This document shows positions 17,911 through 26,504 of a stretch of DNA of 57,699 nt, in pieces. Position 1 is the stretch's first letter. Each line of letters opens with the position of its first letter. This DNA comes from Streptomyces viridochromogenes DSM 40736 (lineage in GTDB: Bacteria > Actinomycetota > Actinomycetes > Streptomycetales > Streptomycetaceae), in assembly GCF_000158955.1 (NCBI RefSeq), contig NZ_GG657757.1, positions 2,662,368 through 2,720,066 of the forward strand, written 5' to 3'. Made by a program: the position numbers and the translations under genes. Under the pieces are notes generated by a model. It saw only the letters and a list, made by a program, of their open reading frames with translations, was not told the origin of the DNA and did not search any database.

Positions 17911-18684
17911 GTGCGCAGCGCCGCCGTGACCCCCGAGGGCGATCACATCCGCTGGGTCGAGTTGCCGGGGCAGGAGCCACCGCGGGTGTACGTGCACGGG
18001 CTGGGCGCCACTTCGCCCGCCTACTTCACGGAGGTCGCGGTCGATCCCCGGCTGGCGGGCCGTCGCTCGCTGCTGATCGACCTCCTGGGACACGGCATCA
18101 GCGACCGGCCGACCACCTTCGATTACACGCTGGAATCGCACGCCGACGCGCTCGCCCAAGCTCTGACCGGGGCCGGTGTCTCAGGCGCCGAGCTGATCGC
18201 TCACAGCATGGGCGGTTCCGTCGCTATCGTCCTGGCCGCCCGGCATCCTCGTCTGGTCTCACGTCTGGTGCTGGTCGACGCCAACCTCGATCCGATTCCG
18301 CGCGCCCCCGGTTCGTCGGGCAGCAGCGGTATCGCCTTCTACTCCGAGGAGGAGTTCGTGAACGGCGGGGGGTGGGAGGAGGTTCGTGACCGGGTCGGGG
18401 CGCACTGGTGGTCCACCATGAGGCTGGCGGGTCGGGAGGCCCTTCATCGCAGCGCGTTCCATCTCACCCGCGGCTCGGTGCCCACGATGCGCGAGATGCT
18501 CCTGGAGCTGAGGATTCCCCGCACGTTCCTGCTGCCCGAGGACGACGGGCCGCTCCCGGGCGCCGACGCGCTGGCCGAGGCCGGGGTGTCCGTCGTCGCG
18601 GTCCCCGACTGCGGGCACAACATCATGCTGGACAACCCGGAGGCCTTCGTGACGGCGACCGCGGCGGCACTGGAAGGGCGTTAG
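17911..18684 (+). CDS. Alpha/beta hydrolase
   Basis: The protein is about 257 aa. It has the oxyanion region YVHGLGA, a nucleophile elbow AHSMGG (Ser), an acid probably in LLPEDDGP, and His in DCGHNIM near the end. A lid region lies between (WWSTMRLAGREALHRSAFHL). It is cytoplasmic with an unknown ester or amide substrate. The frame is open from 17833, but AGGAGA at 17898-17903 selects GTG 17911. Its TAG stop is the first three bases of a MITE-like element, so the insertion may have defined or slightly altered the C-terminus. Confidence 0.88.
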   Translation: MRSAAVTPEGDHIRWVELPGQEPPRVYVHGLGATSPAYFTEVAVDPRLAGRRSLLIDLLGHGISDRPTTFDYTLESHADALAQALTGAGVSGAELIAHSMGGSVAIVLAARHPRLVSRLVLVDANLDPIPRAPGSSGSSGIAFYSEEEFVNGGGWEEVRDRVGAHWWSTMRLAGREALHRSAFHLTRGSVPTMREMLLELRIPRTFLLPEDDGPLPGADALAEAGVSVVAVPDCGHNIMLDNPEAFVTATAAALEGR

Positions 18685-18906
18685 GCCCTGTCGTTTGGAT
18701 CATCCCGGCGTCGCGGGGTCTGGCACGCACATCTGCGGCGTTGTCGTCGGTTGCCAACTCCCCCACGCTCGGCTTCGCTCGCGCGGGCGGTGCCCCCATC
18801 GCGTTGGCGCCCTCCTCCGCCTTGCAGCTGCACGCACCAGACCCCGCTCGGGTCGGCTGGAAGGCGCCGTGAGCTACAGCCGGCCTGATCCAAACGACAG
18901 GGCCTA
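18682..18906. mobile_element. 225-bp MITE-like element with 21-bp perfect terminal inverted repeats
   Basis: TAGGCCCTGTCGTTTGGATC plus one more base (18682-18702) is perfectly inverted at 18886-18906, with TA at each outer end. The ~180-bp interior has no transposase; it holds a variant of the dispersed CCCCCA.GCTCGGCTTCGCTCG repeat (about 18755-18800). The ends resemble those of IS5-type Streptomyces elements as I remember them, so a non-autonomous element moved in trans is likely. Confidence 0.7.
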
Positions 18907-18913
18907 GCCGAGT

Positions 18914-18937
18914 GCGGCCCACCCCGCGGTGGGCCGC
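18914..18937. terminator. Hairpin after the DUF4360 gene
   Basis: GCGGCCCACC (18914-18923) pairs with GGTGGGCCGC (18928-18937) around CCGC. It lies 14 bp past the minus-strand stop. Confidence 0.65.
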
Positions 18938-18951
18938 CCCCGTTCGTACGC

Positions 18952-19605
18952 TCACTTCTTCGGCGGGCACTCCTTCCACGCCAGGTGGTACACCGTGCTG
19001 ATGTCCCCGTCCGTCGAGTCCATGGTCATGAAGCTGACCTTGTTGGCCGACTGGGTACCGGCGTTGACCCGGAGCTCGGTGTTGATGTTGAAGTTGCGCT
19101 GGACGCCGCAGGGTGCGTAGACCAGCTGGGCCCAGTCCGTTTCGTCGGTGGCCTGCCAGTTGTCGTTGTAGGGGCCGCTGAAGGGGTGGTTCTTCTGCAC
19201 CGTGCTCGGTGAGCCCTGGAAGTAGTACGAGGCTCGCTGGGAGCCGCTCGCGCCGGGCTGGAGGGAGGCGAAGCCTCGGTAGTCGGCGCTCGCGATGGCG
19301 TAGGTGAAGCCGCCGGGGACGTGGACGATCAGGCTGAGCTGGCAGTTCCTGCGGAACGCGGTCGGGTCGGAGCCGCCGCCGGCCTGGGCGAGGTAGTCGC
19401 TGTAGGTGACCGTGAACGCGGTGTTGTCCTCGGAGACGGCGACGGCTGCCGTGCCCGCGGGACAGCCGGAGCCGTTCACCGTGGCGACCTTGATGACGAT
19501 CTTGTCCGGGGGCGGGTCGTCGAACCCGGAGGACGGGGTTTGTGCGGGGAGTGCGCTGGTGAGGAGCGCTGCGATCGCGCCGCTCAGGAGCAGGCCACCG
19601 GCCAT
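18952..19605 (-). CDS. Secreted DUF4360 domain protein
   Basis: The 217-aa protein has an N-terminal signal peptide (MAGGLLLSGAIAALLTSALPA) and a DUF4360 domain. The domain shows VATVNGSGCPAGTAAVAVSE, AFTVTYSDYLAQAGGG, RRNCQLSLIVHVPGGFTYA, ADYRGFASL and a Cys pair near the end (PCGV, KECP). DUF4360 proteins are small secreted beta-proteins of unknown function. GGGAGAA directly upstream selects ATG 19605 rather than the longer frame from 19638. A terminator hairpin follows. The 289-bp gap on its 5' side shows no clear gene. Confidence 0.85.
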   Translation of the reverse strand: MAGGLLLSGAIAALLTSALPAQTPSSGFDDPPPDKIVIKVATVNGSGCPAGTAAVAVSEDNTAFTVTYSDYLAQAGGGSDPTAFRRNCQLSLIVHVPGGFTYAIASADYRGFASLQPGASGSQRASYYFQGSPSTVQKNHPFSGPYNDNWQATDETDWAQLVYAPCGVQRNFNINTELRVNAGTQSANKVSFMTMDSTDGDISTVYHLAWKECPPKK

Positions 19606-19894
19606 GGTTCTCCCATCCGTTCGTGGGGGGTGGATCACGAGGCGGGCATGGGCATGTCAAGACGACAGCACATGCACCCCCGACCTGTGACCATTCCATG
19701 AAGGAGCTGTGAAGGCCGGGAGCGGTGGCATCGTACGCAGGGCGGGAGGGGTCGGCCAGGGCGCTCTCCGGCCATTCACACTGGCCTGAATTCACACGGG
19801 ATGTCGGTGGACGCATAAGGTGCGTTGCAGTGCGTCAGACCCAGGACTCCCCGAGGACGCGATGAGGATCACCCACCGGCACGGACGCGGCCCG

Positions 19895-20353
19895 TCACGG
19901 GTTCTCCCACGCCGCCGGCTCCGCCGCCAGCCGCTCCACCGGCTCGGGCAGCGCCCCGGCCGCGAGGTCGGCAACCGTCACACCCTCCAGGATCCGGCGC
20001 ACGTTGGCCCGCAGGGCGATCCACAGCGGCAGCAGCGGCTCGGCCGTGCCGGTGTAGGCGAGGCCGGTCGGGCGCTCACCGCGTACCGAGACGATCGGGC
20101 CGTCCACGGCCCGGATCACGTCCGCGACCGTGATCTCGGTGGCCTCCCGGGCCAGCCGGTAGCCGCCGCCCCCGCCGCGCCGGCTGTCGACGACACCCCC
20201 GCGGCGCAGATCGCCGAGGATCCCCTCCAGGAACTTGTGGGGAATGTCCTGCGCGGTGGCGACGGCCTCCGCCTTGACCGGCCCCTCACCTTGCCGGGCG
20301 GCCAGCTCCACGACCGCTCGTACCGCGTAGTCCGCACGTGCCGAGATCCTCAT
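19895..20353 (-). CDS. Rrf2 family transcriptional regulator
   Basis: The 152-aa winged-helix protein starts MRISARADYAVRAVVELA, the Rrf2 signature. It continues with IPHKFLEGILGDLRRGGVV, the wing SRRGGGGGYRLAR, and AVDGPI. There are no cysteines, so it cannot hold an NsrR/IscR-type Fe-S cluster and is closer to CymR-like members that sense a metabolite or partner protein. A CATTGTC-N14-GACAATG inverted repeat sits just upstream, between this gene and the divergent GH35 gene. Autoregulation is likely, and control of the GH35 gene is possible. The larger open frame on this strand up to 23770 is an antisense shadow. Confidence 0.9.
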   Translation of the reverse strand: MRISARADYAVRAVVELAARQGEGPVKAEAVATAQDIPHKFLEGILGDLRRGGVVDSRRGGGGGYRLAREATEITVADVIRAVDGPIVSVRGERPTGLAYTGTAEPLLPLWIALRANVRRILEGVTVADLAAGALPEPVERLAAEPAAWENP

Positions 20354-20358
20354 AGGAC

Positions 20359-20386
20359 CATTGTCGCGGTCGGCCCGTAGACAATG
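20359..20386. promoter_or_regulatory. CATTGTC-N14-GACAATG inverted repeat upstream of rrf2
   Basis: CATTGTC (20359-20365) and GACAATG (20380-20386) lie 6 bp from the Rrf2 start codon and about 50 bp before the GH35 TTG start. The position suits an autoregulatory site covering the divergent promoters. Confidence 0.5.
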
Positions 20387-20434
20387 ACGCACCAGCACCA
20401 CGTACGGCACGGCAGCACAACAGGAGGCGCTCCC

Positions 20435-23413
20435 TTGGAGCTCAGCAGGCGTACCTTCCACGCTCTCGCCGGCACGGCGGCGCTCGGCTTCGCGCTGACC
20501 GGCAGCGGGTCGCCGACCTCCGCCAATCAGGGCCGCCCCGTGCGCACCGGACCGCCGCCGCCCGTGCCGAGCGCGGACGGCAGGCGGCACCAGATCGGCT
20601 TCGACCGGTACTCGCTGCTGGTCGACGGCCGGCGCCTGGTGCTCTGGTCCGGCGAGATGCACCCCTTCCGGCTGCCGAGCCCGTCGCTCTGGCGGGACGT
20701 GCTGCAGAAGATGCGTGCCTACGGCTACAACGCCGTCAGTGTGTACGTCGCCTGGAACTACCACTCCCCCGCACCGGGCCGGTACGACTTCACCGGTGTG
20801 CGCGACCTGGACCTGTTCCTGCGGATGGCCGCCGAGACCGGTCTGTACGTGATCCTGCGGCCCGGCCCGTACATCAACGCGGAGGTCGACGCGGGAGGCT
20901 TCCCCGGCTGGCTGACCGCGACCGAGGGCAGGGCCCGGACCTCCGACCCGACGTATCTGCGGTACGTCGACGAGTGGCTGACCGCGGTCAACGCCGTCGT
21001 CGCCAAGCGGCTGTTCACCCGGGGCACGGGCACGGTCCTGCTGTACCAGATCGAGAACGAGTACGACGCGCACGTCGACGAGCCGTCCGGGCGCGCCTAC
21101 ATGTCGTACCTGTACGAGAAGGTCCGCGCCGACGGCATCGACGTGCCGCTGTTCCACAACGACAAGGGGCGGAACGGGTACTGGGCCCCGGGGTCGTTCG
21201 GCACCGGTGGCGAGAAGGGGCGCTGGCTGTACGGGTTCGACGCGTATCCGGAGCCGGGCGAGGTGCCGCCCGACCGGGGGCACTTCGGGCCCGGCGGGGT
21301 GAAGGGCGGGGCCACGGCCAGCCCGAGGACGCCCGGGTTCGTGCCCGAGTCCGGCGGGGGCTGGTTCGACCCGTGGGGCGGGGCCTGGTTCGACGGCAAG
21401 GGGTACGCCGAGGCGCGCCGGACCCGGGACGCGGCCTACGAGCGGCGCTTCTACCTCACCCACCTCGCCAACGGCATCACGCTGCACAACGTCTACATGA
21501 CCTTCGGCGGCACCTCCTGGGGCTGGCTGCCCGCGCCGGCCGTCTACACCTCGTACGACTACGGCGCGGCCTTCGACGAGGCCCGCAACGCCACGCCCAA
21601 GCTCGCCACGATGCACCAGCTCGGGCAGATGCTGCGGCACGTGCCGGACCTCGCCAGACTGGACCGGGCGAAGCCCGTACGGGCCACGGACGAGCGGATC
21701 GAGGTCTACCACCTGGCCAACCCCGACACCGGCGCGCACGTCTACGTCCTGCGCAACGACTCCGGCGAGGCGGTCACCTCGACGCTGCCGGACGCCGGGA
21801 TCGACGTGCCGGTCACCGTCCCCGCGCGGGACGCCAAGCTGATCGCCGCCGGGCTGAGGCTCGGGAGGCGGACGATGGTGCACTCCACCGTGCAGCCCAT
21901 GCTGAGCCTGACCGCCGGGCGGCAGGACATCGCCGTGTTCACGGGCCGGCGGGGCGATCTGGCGCAGGTCGTGCTGGACTGCCCGGACGAGCCGACCCCC
22001 ATGCGGCTGGACGCGGAGCCCGCGTGGTCCTGGAACCTCAACAAGCTGAACATCACCGCTCCGCTCGGGGCGGGCGGGCTGAGCCGGGTGCGGGTCGAGG
22101 GCGACGGCGTGGACACGCCGATGCTGCTGCTGTTCGCCGACGACGCGACGGCCGTGCGGCTGTGGCCGTACGAGACACCGTCCGGCCAACTCCTCGTCTA
22201 CGGCCCGGCGCTGCTGCGGTCCGCCACCCTGCGCGGTGCCACCGTCCACCTGACCGGTGACACCGTCGGCGCGACCGGCCTGGAGGTGTGGGGACCGCCC
22301 GGGATCACCCATGTGACGTGGAACGGGCGTGCGGTGCCCACGCGGATCAGCGCCTCCGGAAGTCTGCTGGCGCTGCGGCCGCTCCCCGGTGTGACCCGGC
22401 CGGCCCTGCCCGCCCTGGGGGGCTGGCGGCGGCGGACGGAGAACCCGGAGGCCGAGCCCGGTTTCGACGACTCCGGCTGGACGACGGCCGACAGGACGAC
22501 GTCGTTCAGCACGACGCCCGTGCCCGACGGACAGCCCGTGCTGTTCGCCGACGACTACGGCTTCCACTACGGCGACGTCTGGTACCGGGGCGAGTGGAGC
22601 GACGAGAACGGCGTCGAGTCCGTCTCCCTCGCGTACAGCACGGGCACGCAGGGCCTGCTGATGGCCTGGCTGGACGGGGAGCCGCTGGGCACGCACCGGA
22701 TGCCGGTGCCGGACAAGGAGCGGGCACGGCAGGGCACTTGGACGGCGAAGGCCGTCTTCGGCCTGCCGGAGGAACTGCGGGAGAGGTTCCGTGAGGCGCG
22801 GGACGGGAAGCGTGACCGGCACGTGCTGTCCGTGCTCGTCCGGCCGATGCAGCACGACATGGACGGCAAGGCGCTCGACACGCACAAGGCGGCACGCGGC
22901 CTGACCGCCGTCACCTTCGAGGGCGGCTCCCCCGAGGTGACGTGGCGCGTCCAGGGCGCGTCCACGCCGGATCCGGTGCGCGGGCCGATGAACAACGGCG
23001 GGCTGTACGGAGAGCGCGAGGGCTGGCACCTGCCGGAGTACGACGACGGGGGCTGGAAGGACGCCGAGCTGCCTCGGGACGACCGGCGGCAGGGCGTCAC
23101 CTGGTACCGGACGGACTTCCGGCTGGACGTCGACCCGGGCGTCGACGCCTCGGTCGGGCTCGTCCTCGACGACGACCCGGACCGGGCCTATCGCGTCCAG
23201 ATCTTCCTCAACGGCTGGAACATGGGCCAGTACATCAACGACGTGGGGCCGCAGCACACCTTCGTGCTGCCGAACGGCATTCTGCGCACCCGGGGTGCCA
23301 ACACCCTGGCGTTGGCGGTGTTGTCCGACGGCACCACACCCTCCGGGCCGAAGGACGTACGGCTGACCCTGCTGGGCGCGGCGGCCGGAGGTGTCCCGGT
23401 CAAGCCGGTGTGA
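20435..23413 (+). CDS. Secreted GH35 beta-galactosidase (LacA-like)
   Basis: The protein is about 992 aa with a Tat signal (SRRTFHALAGTAALGFALTG). The GH35 barrel shows WSGEMHPFRLP, VAWNYHSP, LRPGPYINAE and the acid/base in YQIENEY (about Glu209). The nucleophile is probably Glu305 in VPESGGGWFDPWGG, a fungal LacA-like context. C-terminal jelly-roll domains follow (DGWTTADRT..., VLVRPMQHDMD..., DDPDRAYRVQIFLNGW). It removes terminal beta-galactose from polysaccharides outside the cell. AGGAGG at 20422-20427 selects TTG 20435; the in-frame ATG 20384 lacks a site. The Rrf2 gene is divergent. Confidence 0.9.
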   Translation: MELSRRTFHALAGTAALGFALTGSGSPTSANQGRPVRTGPPPPVPSADGRRHQIGFDRYSLLVDGRRLVLWSGEMHPFRLPSPSLWRDVLQKMRAYGYNAVSVYVAWNYHSPAPGRYDFTGVRDLDLFLRMAAETGLYVILRPGPYINAEVDAGGFPGWLTATEGRARTSDPTYLRYVDEWLTAVNAVVAKRLFTRGTGTVLLYQIENEYDAHVDEPSGRAYMSYLYEKVRADGIDVPLFHNDKGRNGYWAPGSFGTGGEKGRWLYGFDAYPEPGEVPPDRGHFGPGGVKGGATASPRTPGFVPESGGGWFDPWGGAWFDGKGYAEARRTRDAAYERRFYLTHLANGITLHNVYMTFGGTSWGWLPAPAVYTSYDYGAAFDEARNATPKLATMHQLGQMLRHVPDLARLDRAKPVRATDERIEVYHLANPDTGAHVYVLRNDSGEAVTSTLPDAGIDVPVTVPARDAKLIAAGLRLGRRTMVHSTVQPMLSLTAGRQDIAVFTGRRGDLAQVVLDCPDEPTPMRLDAEPAWSWNLNKLNITAPLGAGGLSRVRVEGDGVDTPMLLLFADDATAVRLWPYETPSGQLLVYGPALLRSATLRGATVHLTGDTVGATGLEVWGPPGITHVTWNGRAVPTRISASGSLLALRPLPGVTRPALPALGGWRRRTENPEAEPGFDDSGWTTADRTTSFSTTPVPDGQPVLFADDYGFHYGDVWYRGEWSDENGVESVSLAYSTGTQGLLMAWLDGEPLGTHRMPVPDKERARQGTWTAKAVFGLPEELRERFREARDGKRDRHVLSVLVRPMQHDMDGKALDTHKAARGLTAVTFEGGSPEVTWRVQGASTPDPVRGPMNNGGLYGEREGWHLPEYDDGGWKDAELPRDDRRQGVTWYRTDFRLDVDPGVDASVGLVLDDDPDRAYRVQIFLNGWNMGQYINDVGPQHTFVLPNGILRTRGANTLALAVLSDGTTPSGPKDVRLTLLGAAAGGVPVKPV

Positions 23414-23501
23414 CCGGATCGAGGCGTTCGCGCGCATTGCCTTCTCCGGCGGGCTGGGCCACCGTGTTGCCCCGCATCCGCCGAAGAGGGAGGGGAACCT
23501 C

Positions 23502-24623
23502 GTGCGAAGACGGCGTTTCATCAGCGGATTGGTCGGTGCCGGGGCGGGTCTCGGGCTCGCCTCGGTGACCGGTGGGCCGGCCGCGGCCGCGGTCGCCCGG
23601 GACACCGGCACACCCCGCACGTGGCAGGCCGTGCCGACACCGGCGGGTACGGCGGCGGCCCAGTTACGGGATGTCGCCGCCGCCGGAGACGGCCTGGCGT
23701 GGGGCGTGGGCGAGGAGGGCCGCAGCGGCGGCACGCTCGGCTCGCCGCTGGCCCTGGTGTGGGACGGCACGGCATGGGCGCGGACCGCCCTCGGCCATCT
23801 GGGCTTCCGCGGCTACCTGCACTCCGTCGCCGGTACGTGCGCCCGCTCGGCATGGGCGATCGGCACCGACACGGCCGGGCTCACGCACGTGCTCACGTGG
23901 GACGGGGGAACCTGGCGGGAGACCGACTTCCCGGGCCGGGGCCAGTCCGGCACCTTGCTCACCGGTGTCGCGGTCGACCCGGGCGGCGGAGCCTGGTTCT
24001 CCGGCCGTACCCCGGACGGCCGGCTGCTCCTGCACCGGGACGGCGGTGGCACCTGGACCTGGCTGCCCGCGCCGCCGAGCGCGACCGCCGCCACTCCTTC
24101 GGGGGTCCAGCTGACGCCCGCCGGTGACGTCTGGCTCCACGGCGTCGGCATCGTGGCCCGCTGGAACGGCTCCGCCTGGACCGAACTGGCCGCCTACCAG
24201 GGCATCCGCGCGAGCATCACCGGGCTGCTGCCGGTCGCCGACGACGACCTGTGGCTCGTCGGCTACGACTACGGTGTGGGCGGCCCGATCGGCAAACCCC
24301 CGGGTGTGCTGCTGCTGCACGGCGACGGCAGCACCTGGCAGGGCGTGACCGGGCCGTTCGGCGTCGGCATGCTCAACGGGATCGTCGGGGACGCGCAGGG
24401 GCGGCCGGACCGGATCGCGGGCTGGGACTTCTGGGACCAGACCCGGGCCCACTACCTGCGGTGGGACGGCGCGGCCTGGGTGAGCGAGCGGGGGCCGGTG
24501 GCCACGACCCCCGTCGTCATGAACGCCCTGGCCACTGTGCCGGGTTCGGCGGACGGCTACTGGGCGGTGGGGACGACGTCGACGTCGGCGTCCTCGGCCG
24601 CCCAGCCGCGCATCGAGCGCTGA
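23502..24623 (+). CDS. Tat-exported WDG-repeat protein, probable beta-propeller, unknown function
   Basis: The 373-aa protein begins RRRRFISGLVGAGAGLGL, a Tat signal. The mature part has repeated blades with LVWDGTAWARTAL, LTWDGGTWRETDF, LLHRDGGGTWTWL, VARWNGSAWTEL and LRWDGAAWV, spaced 45-55 residues, as in secreted beta-propellers. No catalytic residues can be named. GAGGGAGGGG upstream selects GTG 23502. It lies 88 bp after the GH35 gene and convergent with the GH51 gene, so a carbohydrate-binding or lectin role is possible but unproven. Confidence 0.8.
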   Translation: MRRRRFISGLVGAGAGLGLASVTGGPAAAAVARDTGTPRTWQAVPTPAGTAAAQLRDVAAAGDGLAWGVGEEGRSGGTLGSPLALVWDGTAWARTALGHLGFRGYLHSVAGTCARSAWAIGTDTAGLTHVLTWDGGTWRETDFPGRGQSGTLLTGVAVDPGGGAWFSGRTPDGRLLLHRDGGGTWTWLPAPPSATAATPSGVQLTPAGDVWLHGVGIVARWNGSAWTELAAYQGIRASITGLLPVADDDLWLVGYDYGVGGPIGKPPGVLLLHGDGSTWQGVTGPFGVGMLNGIVGDAQGRPDRIAGWDFWDQTRAHYLRWDGAAWVSERGPVATTPVVMNALATVPGSADGYWAVGTTSTSASSAAQPRIER

Positions 24624-24639
24624 TCCGCCCGTCCGGACG

Positions 24640-26154
24640 TCACGCCAGCCGGATCACGTTCCAGGACAGCGGCTCCAGGACGGCGCTCAGCGTGCCGTCC
24701 TGGAGGGCTGTGCCGTCGACCGGGTGCGGGGCGACCCGCTCGGGGTCCTCCAGGGTGTTGCGGGCGTCGGGGTCGGCGTCCGCGAGGGCGCTGTGCTCGA
24801 CGACCCGGGTGAGGTCGAGACCGGTCAGGGCGACTTCGAGCGGGAGGGCCTCGGTGCGGCCGCGGTTGACGGCGAAGACCGTGACCGTGCCGTCGTCGGC
24901 GCGTACGGCGGTGGCGTGCAGCAGGTCGGTCTCGCCGTACTTCTTCGTCTCGTACGTCGGCGAGTCCACGCGGACGTCCAGGACCTGGCCGCGGCCGTGC
25001 CGGGCGGCCTGCGCGAAGGGGAAGAACGTGGTCTGGCGCCAGGCCTTGCCGCCCGGCTCGGTCATGATCGGTGCGATGACGTTGACGAGCTGGGCGAGGC
25101 AGGCGACCGTGACGCGGTCGGCGTGCCGGAGCAGGGCGATGAGGAGCGAGCCGAAGACGACGGCGTCGGTGACGCTGTAGTTGTCCTCCAGCAGGCGGGG
25201 TGCCTCGGGCCAGTCGTCCTGCTCGAAGGTCTTGGCGTGCGACTCCCACTCGGGCAGGTACCAGACGTTCCACTCGTCGAAGGAGAGGTTGATCTTCTTC
25301 TTCGACTTCAGGCGGGCGCCGACGTGGTCGGCGGTCGCGACGACGTTGTCGATGAAGGACTCCATGTCGACGGCGGAGGCGAGGAAGGAGTCGATGTCGC
25401 CGTTCTCGGGCCAGTAGTAGGCGTGCAGCGAGATGTAGTCGACGAGGTCGTAGGTCTCCTTGAGGACCGTCGCCTCCCACTCGGCGAACGTGGGCATGGA
25501 CTGGCTGGAGGAGCCGCAGGCGACGAGTTCCACGCCGGGGTCCATCTGGCGCATGGCCCGGGCCGTCTCGGCGGCGACGCGGCCGTACTCCTCGGCGGTC
25601 TTGTGGCCGGTCTGCCAGGGGCCGTCCATCTCGTTGCCGAGGCACCAGAGCCGGATGCCGAAGGGGTCCTTGTCGCCGTGGGAGGCGCGGAGGTCGGACA
25701 GGGCGGTGCCCTCGGTGTGGTTGGCGTACTCCTGGAGTTCGAGGGCTTCGGCGACGCCTCGGGTGCCGAGGTTGACGGCCATCATGGGTTCGGCCTGGGG
25801 GCCGATCTTGCGGAGGAAGTCGATGTACTCGGAGAGGCCGAAGCGGTTGGACTCCGTCGAGTGCCAGGCGAGGTCGAGGCGGCGGGGGCGGGATTCGGCC
25901 GGGCCGACCGAGTCTTCCCACTTGTAGCCGGAGACGAAGTTGCCGCCGGGGTAGCGGACGGCGGTGACGCCGAGTTCTCTGACGAGGTCCAGGACGTCCT
26001 GGCGCAGGCCCTTGTCGTCGGCCGTGGGGTGGTCGGGTTCGAAGATGCCGGTGTAGACGCAGCGGCCGAGGTGTTCCACGAAGCTGCCGAAGAGGCGGGG
26101 GTTGACGTCGCCGACGGTGAAGGCGGGGTCGAGGGTGAAGCGGGCGGTGTGCAT
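24640..26154 (-). CDS. abfA: GH51 alpha-L-arabinofuranosidase
   Basis: The 504-aa protein has the GH51 barrel with acid/base Glu175 in WCLGNEMDGPW and nucleophile Glu294 in FDEWNVWY. The numbering is the same as in the well-studied Geobacillus AbfA. There is no signal peptide, so it acts in the cytoplasm on imported arabino-oligosaccharides. AAAGG precedes ATG 26154. The upstream 350 bp holds a 15-bp motif shared with the sugar-acid operon and an 8-bp TTCGAA inverted repeat, suggesting joint control. Symbol by function; the family is certain. Confidence 0.95.
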   Translation of the reverse strand: MHTARFTLDPAFTVGDVNPRLFGSFVEHLGRCVYTGIFEPDHPTADDKGLRQDVLDLVRELGVTAVRYPGGNFVSGYKWEDSVGPAESRPRRLDLAWHSTESNRFGLSEYIDFLRKIGPQAEPMMAVNLGTRGVAEALELQEYANHTEGTALSDLRASHGDKDPFGIRLWCLGNEMDGPWQTGHKTAEEYGRVAAETARAMRQMDPGVELVACGSSSQSMPTFAEWEATVLKETYDLVDYISLHAYYWPENGDIDSFLASAVDMESFIDNVVATADHVGARLKSKKKINLSFDEWNVWYLPEWESHAKTFEQDDWPEAPRLLEDNYSVTDAVVFGSLLIALLRHADRVTVACLAQLVNVIAPIMTEPGGKAWRQTTFFPFAQAARHGRGQVLDVRVDSPTYETKKYGETDLLHATAVRADDGTVTVFAVNRGRTEALPLEVALTGLDLTRVVEHSALADADPDARNTLEDPERVAPHPVDGTALQDGTLSAVLEPLSWNVIRLA

Positions 26155-26190
26155 GCTTGCCTTTCGAGGTTCGGTTTCGTCCGGGTGATT

Positions 26191-26250
26191 CGTGGCTTGT
26201 CGCGCCCACGCGGCGGAGCCGCATATTGAGCACAGCCCCGCGCCCCTGAG
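26191..26250 (-). repeat. Variant of the CCCCGCGCCCCTGA intergenic repeat (copy 2)
   Basis: TCGCGCCCACGCGGCGGAGC followed by CATATTGAGCACAGCCCCGC and GCCCCTGAG is a commonly seen Streptomyces intergenic repeat. It shares the CCCCGCGCCCCT core with 14985-15022 and 40130-40159. It lies between the GH51 gene and its presumed operators. Confidence 0.6.
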
Positions 26251-26285
26251 AAGAAGGGCGTCACTGCCCTGCCCTTACTGTCGTT

Positions 26286-26300
26286 GTTCGGTATATCGGA
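26286..26300. promoter_or_regulatory. Putative IclR-type site (site 3) upstream of abfA
   Basis: GTTCGGTATATCGGA matches 13 of 15 positions of the reverse complement of 6684-6698 and shares the GTTCG..ATATC core with 36016-36030. It lies about 130 bp upstream of the GH51 start. Confidence 0.5.
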
Positions 26301-26312
26301 AGGCGCTCGTTA

Positions 26313-26338
26313 CTTCGAACGGGACCGTAAGTTCGAAG
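26313..26338. promoter_or_regulatory. CTTCGAAC-N10-GTTCGAAG inverted repeat upstream of abfA
   Basis: Perfect 8-bp arms at 26313-26320 and 26331-26338. The TTCGAA half-site also occurs upstream of the dehydratase gene (4268-4301), so the two carbohydrate loci may share a second regulator. Confidence 0.55.
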
Positions 26339-26504
26339 GGCTTGCGCGTCAATGGGTGCCCCGGAACTTTGCGCACGTCTTTCGCGCGGAATCAGTCGTT
26401 CCTCGTTGAACCACGGGCACCTGAATCGCCTGACGCGAACAGTTTCGGGCGCGTAGTCTCGGACCCGCTGTCAAGCCGTCGGCCGGTGGTGAGAAGGGGG
26501 AGCG

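Noticed and set aside
19895..23770. 1291-codon minus-strand open frame
   Set aside because: Only its last 152 codons (Rrf2) resemble a protein; the rest is the antisense shadow of the GH35 gene.
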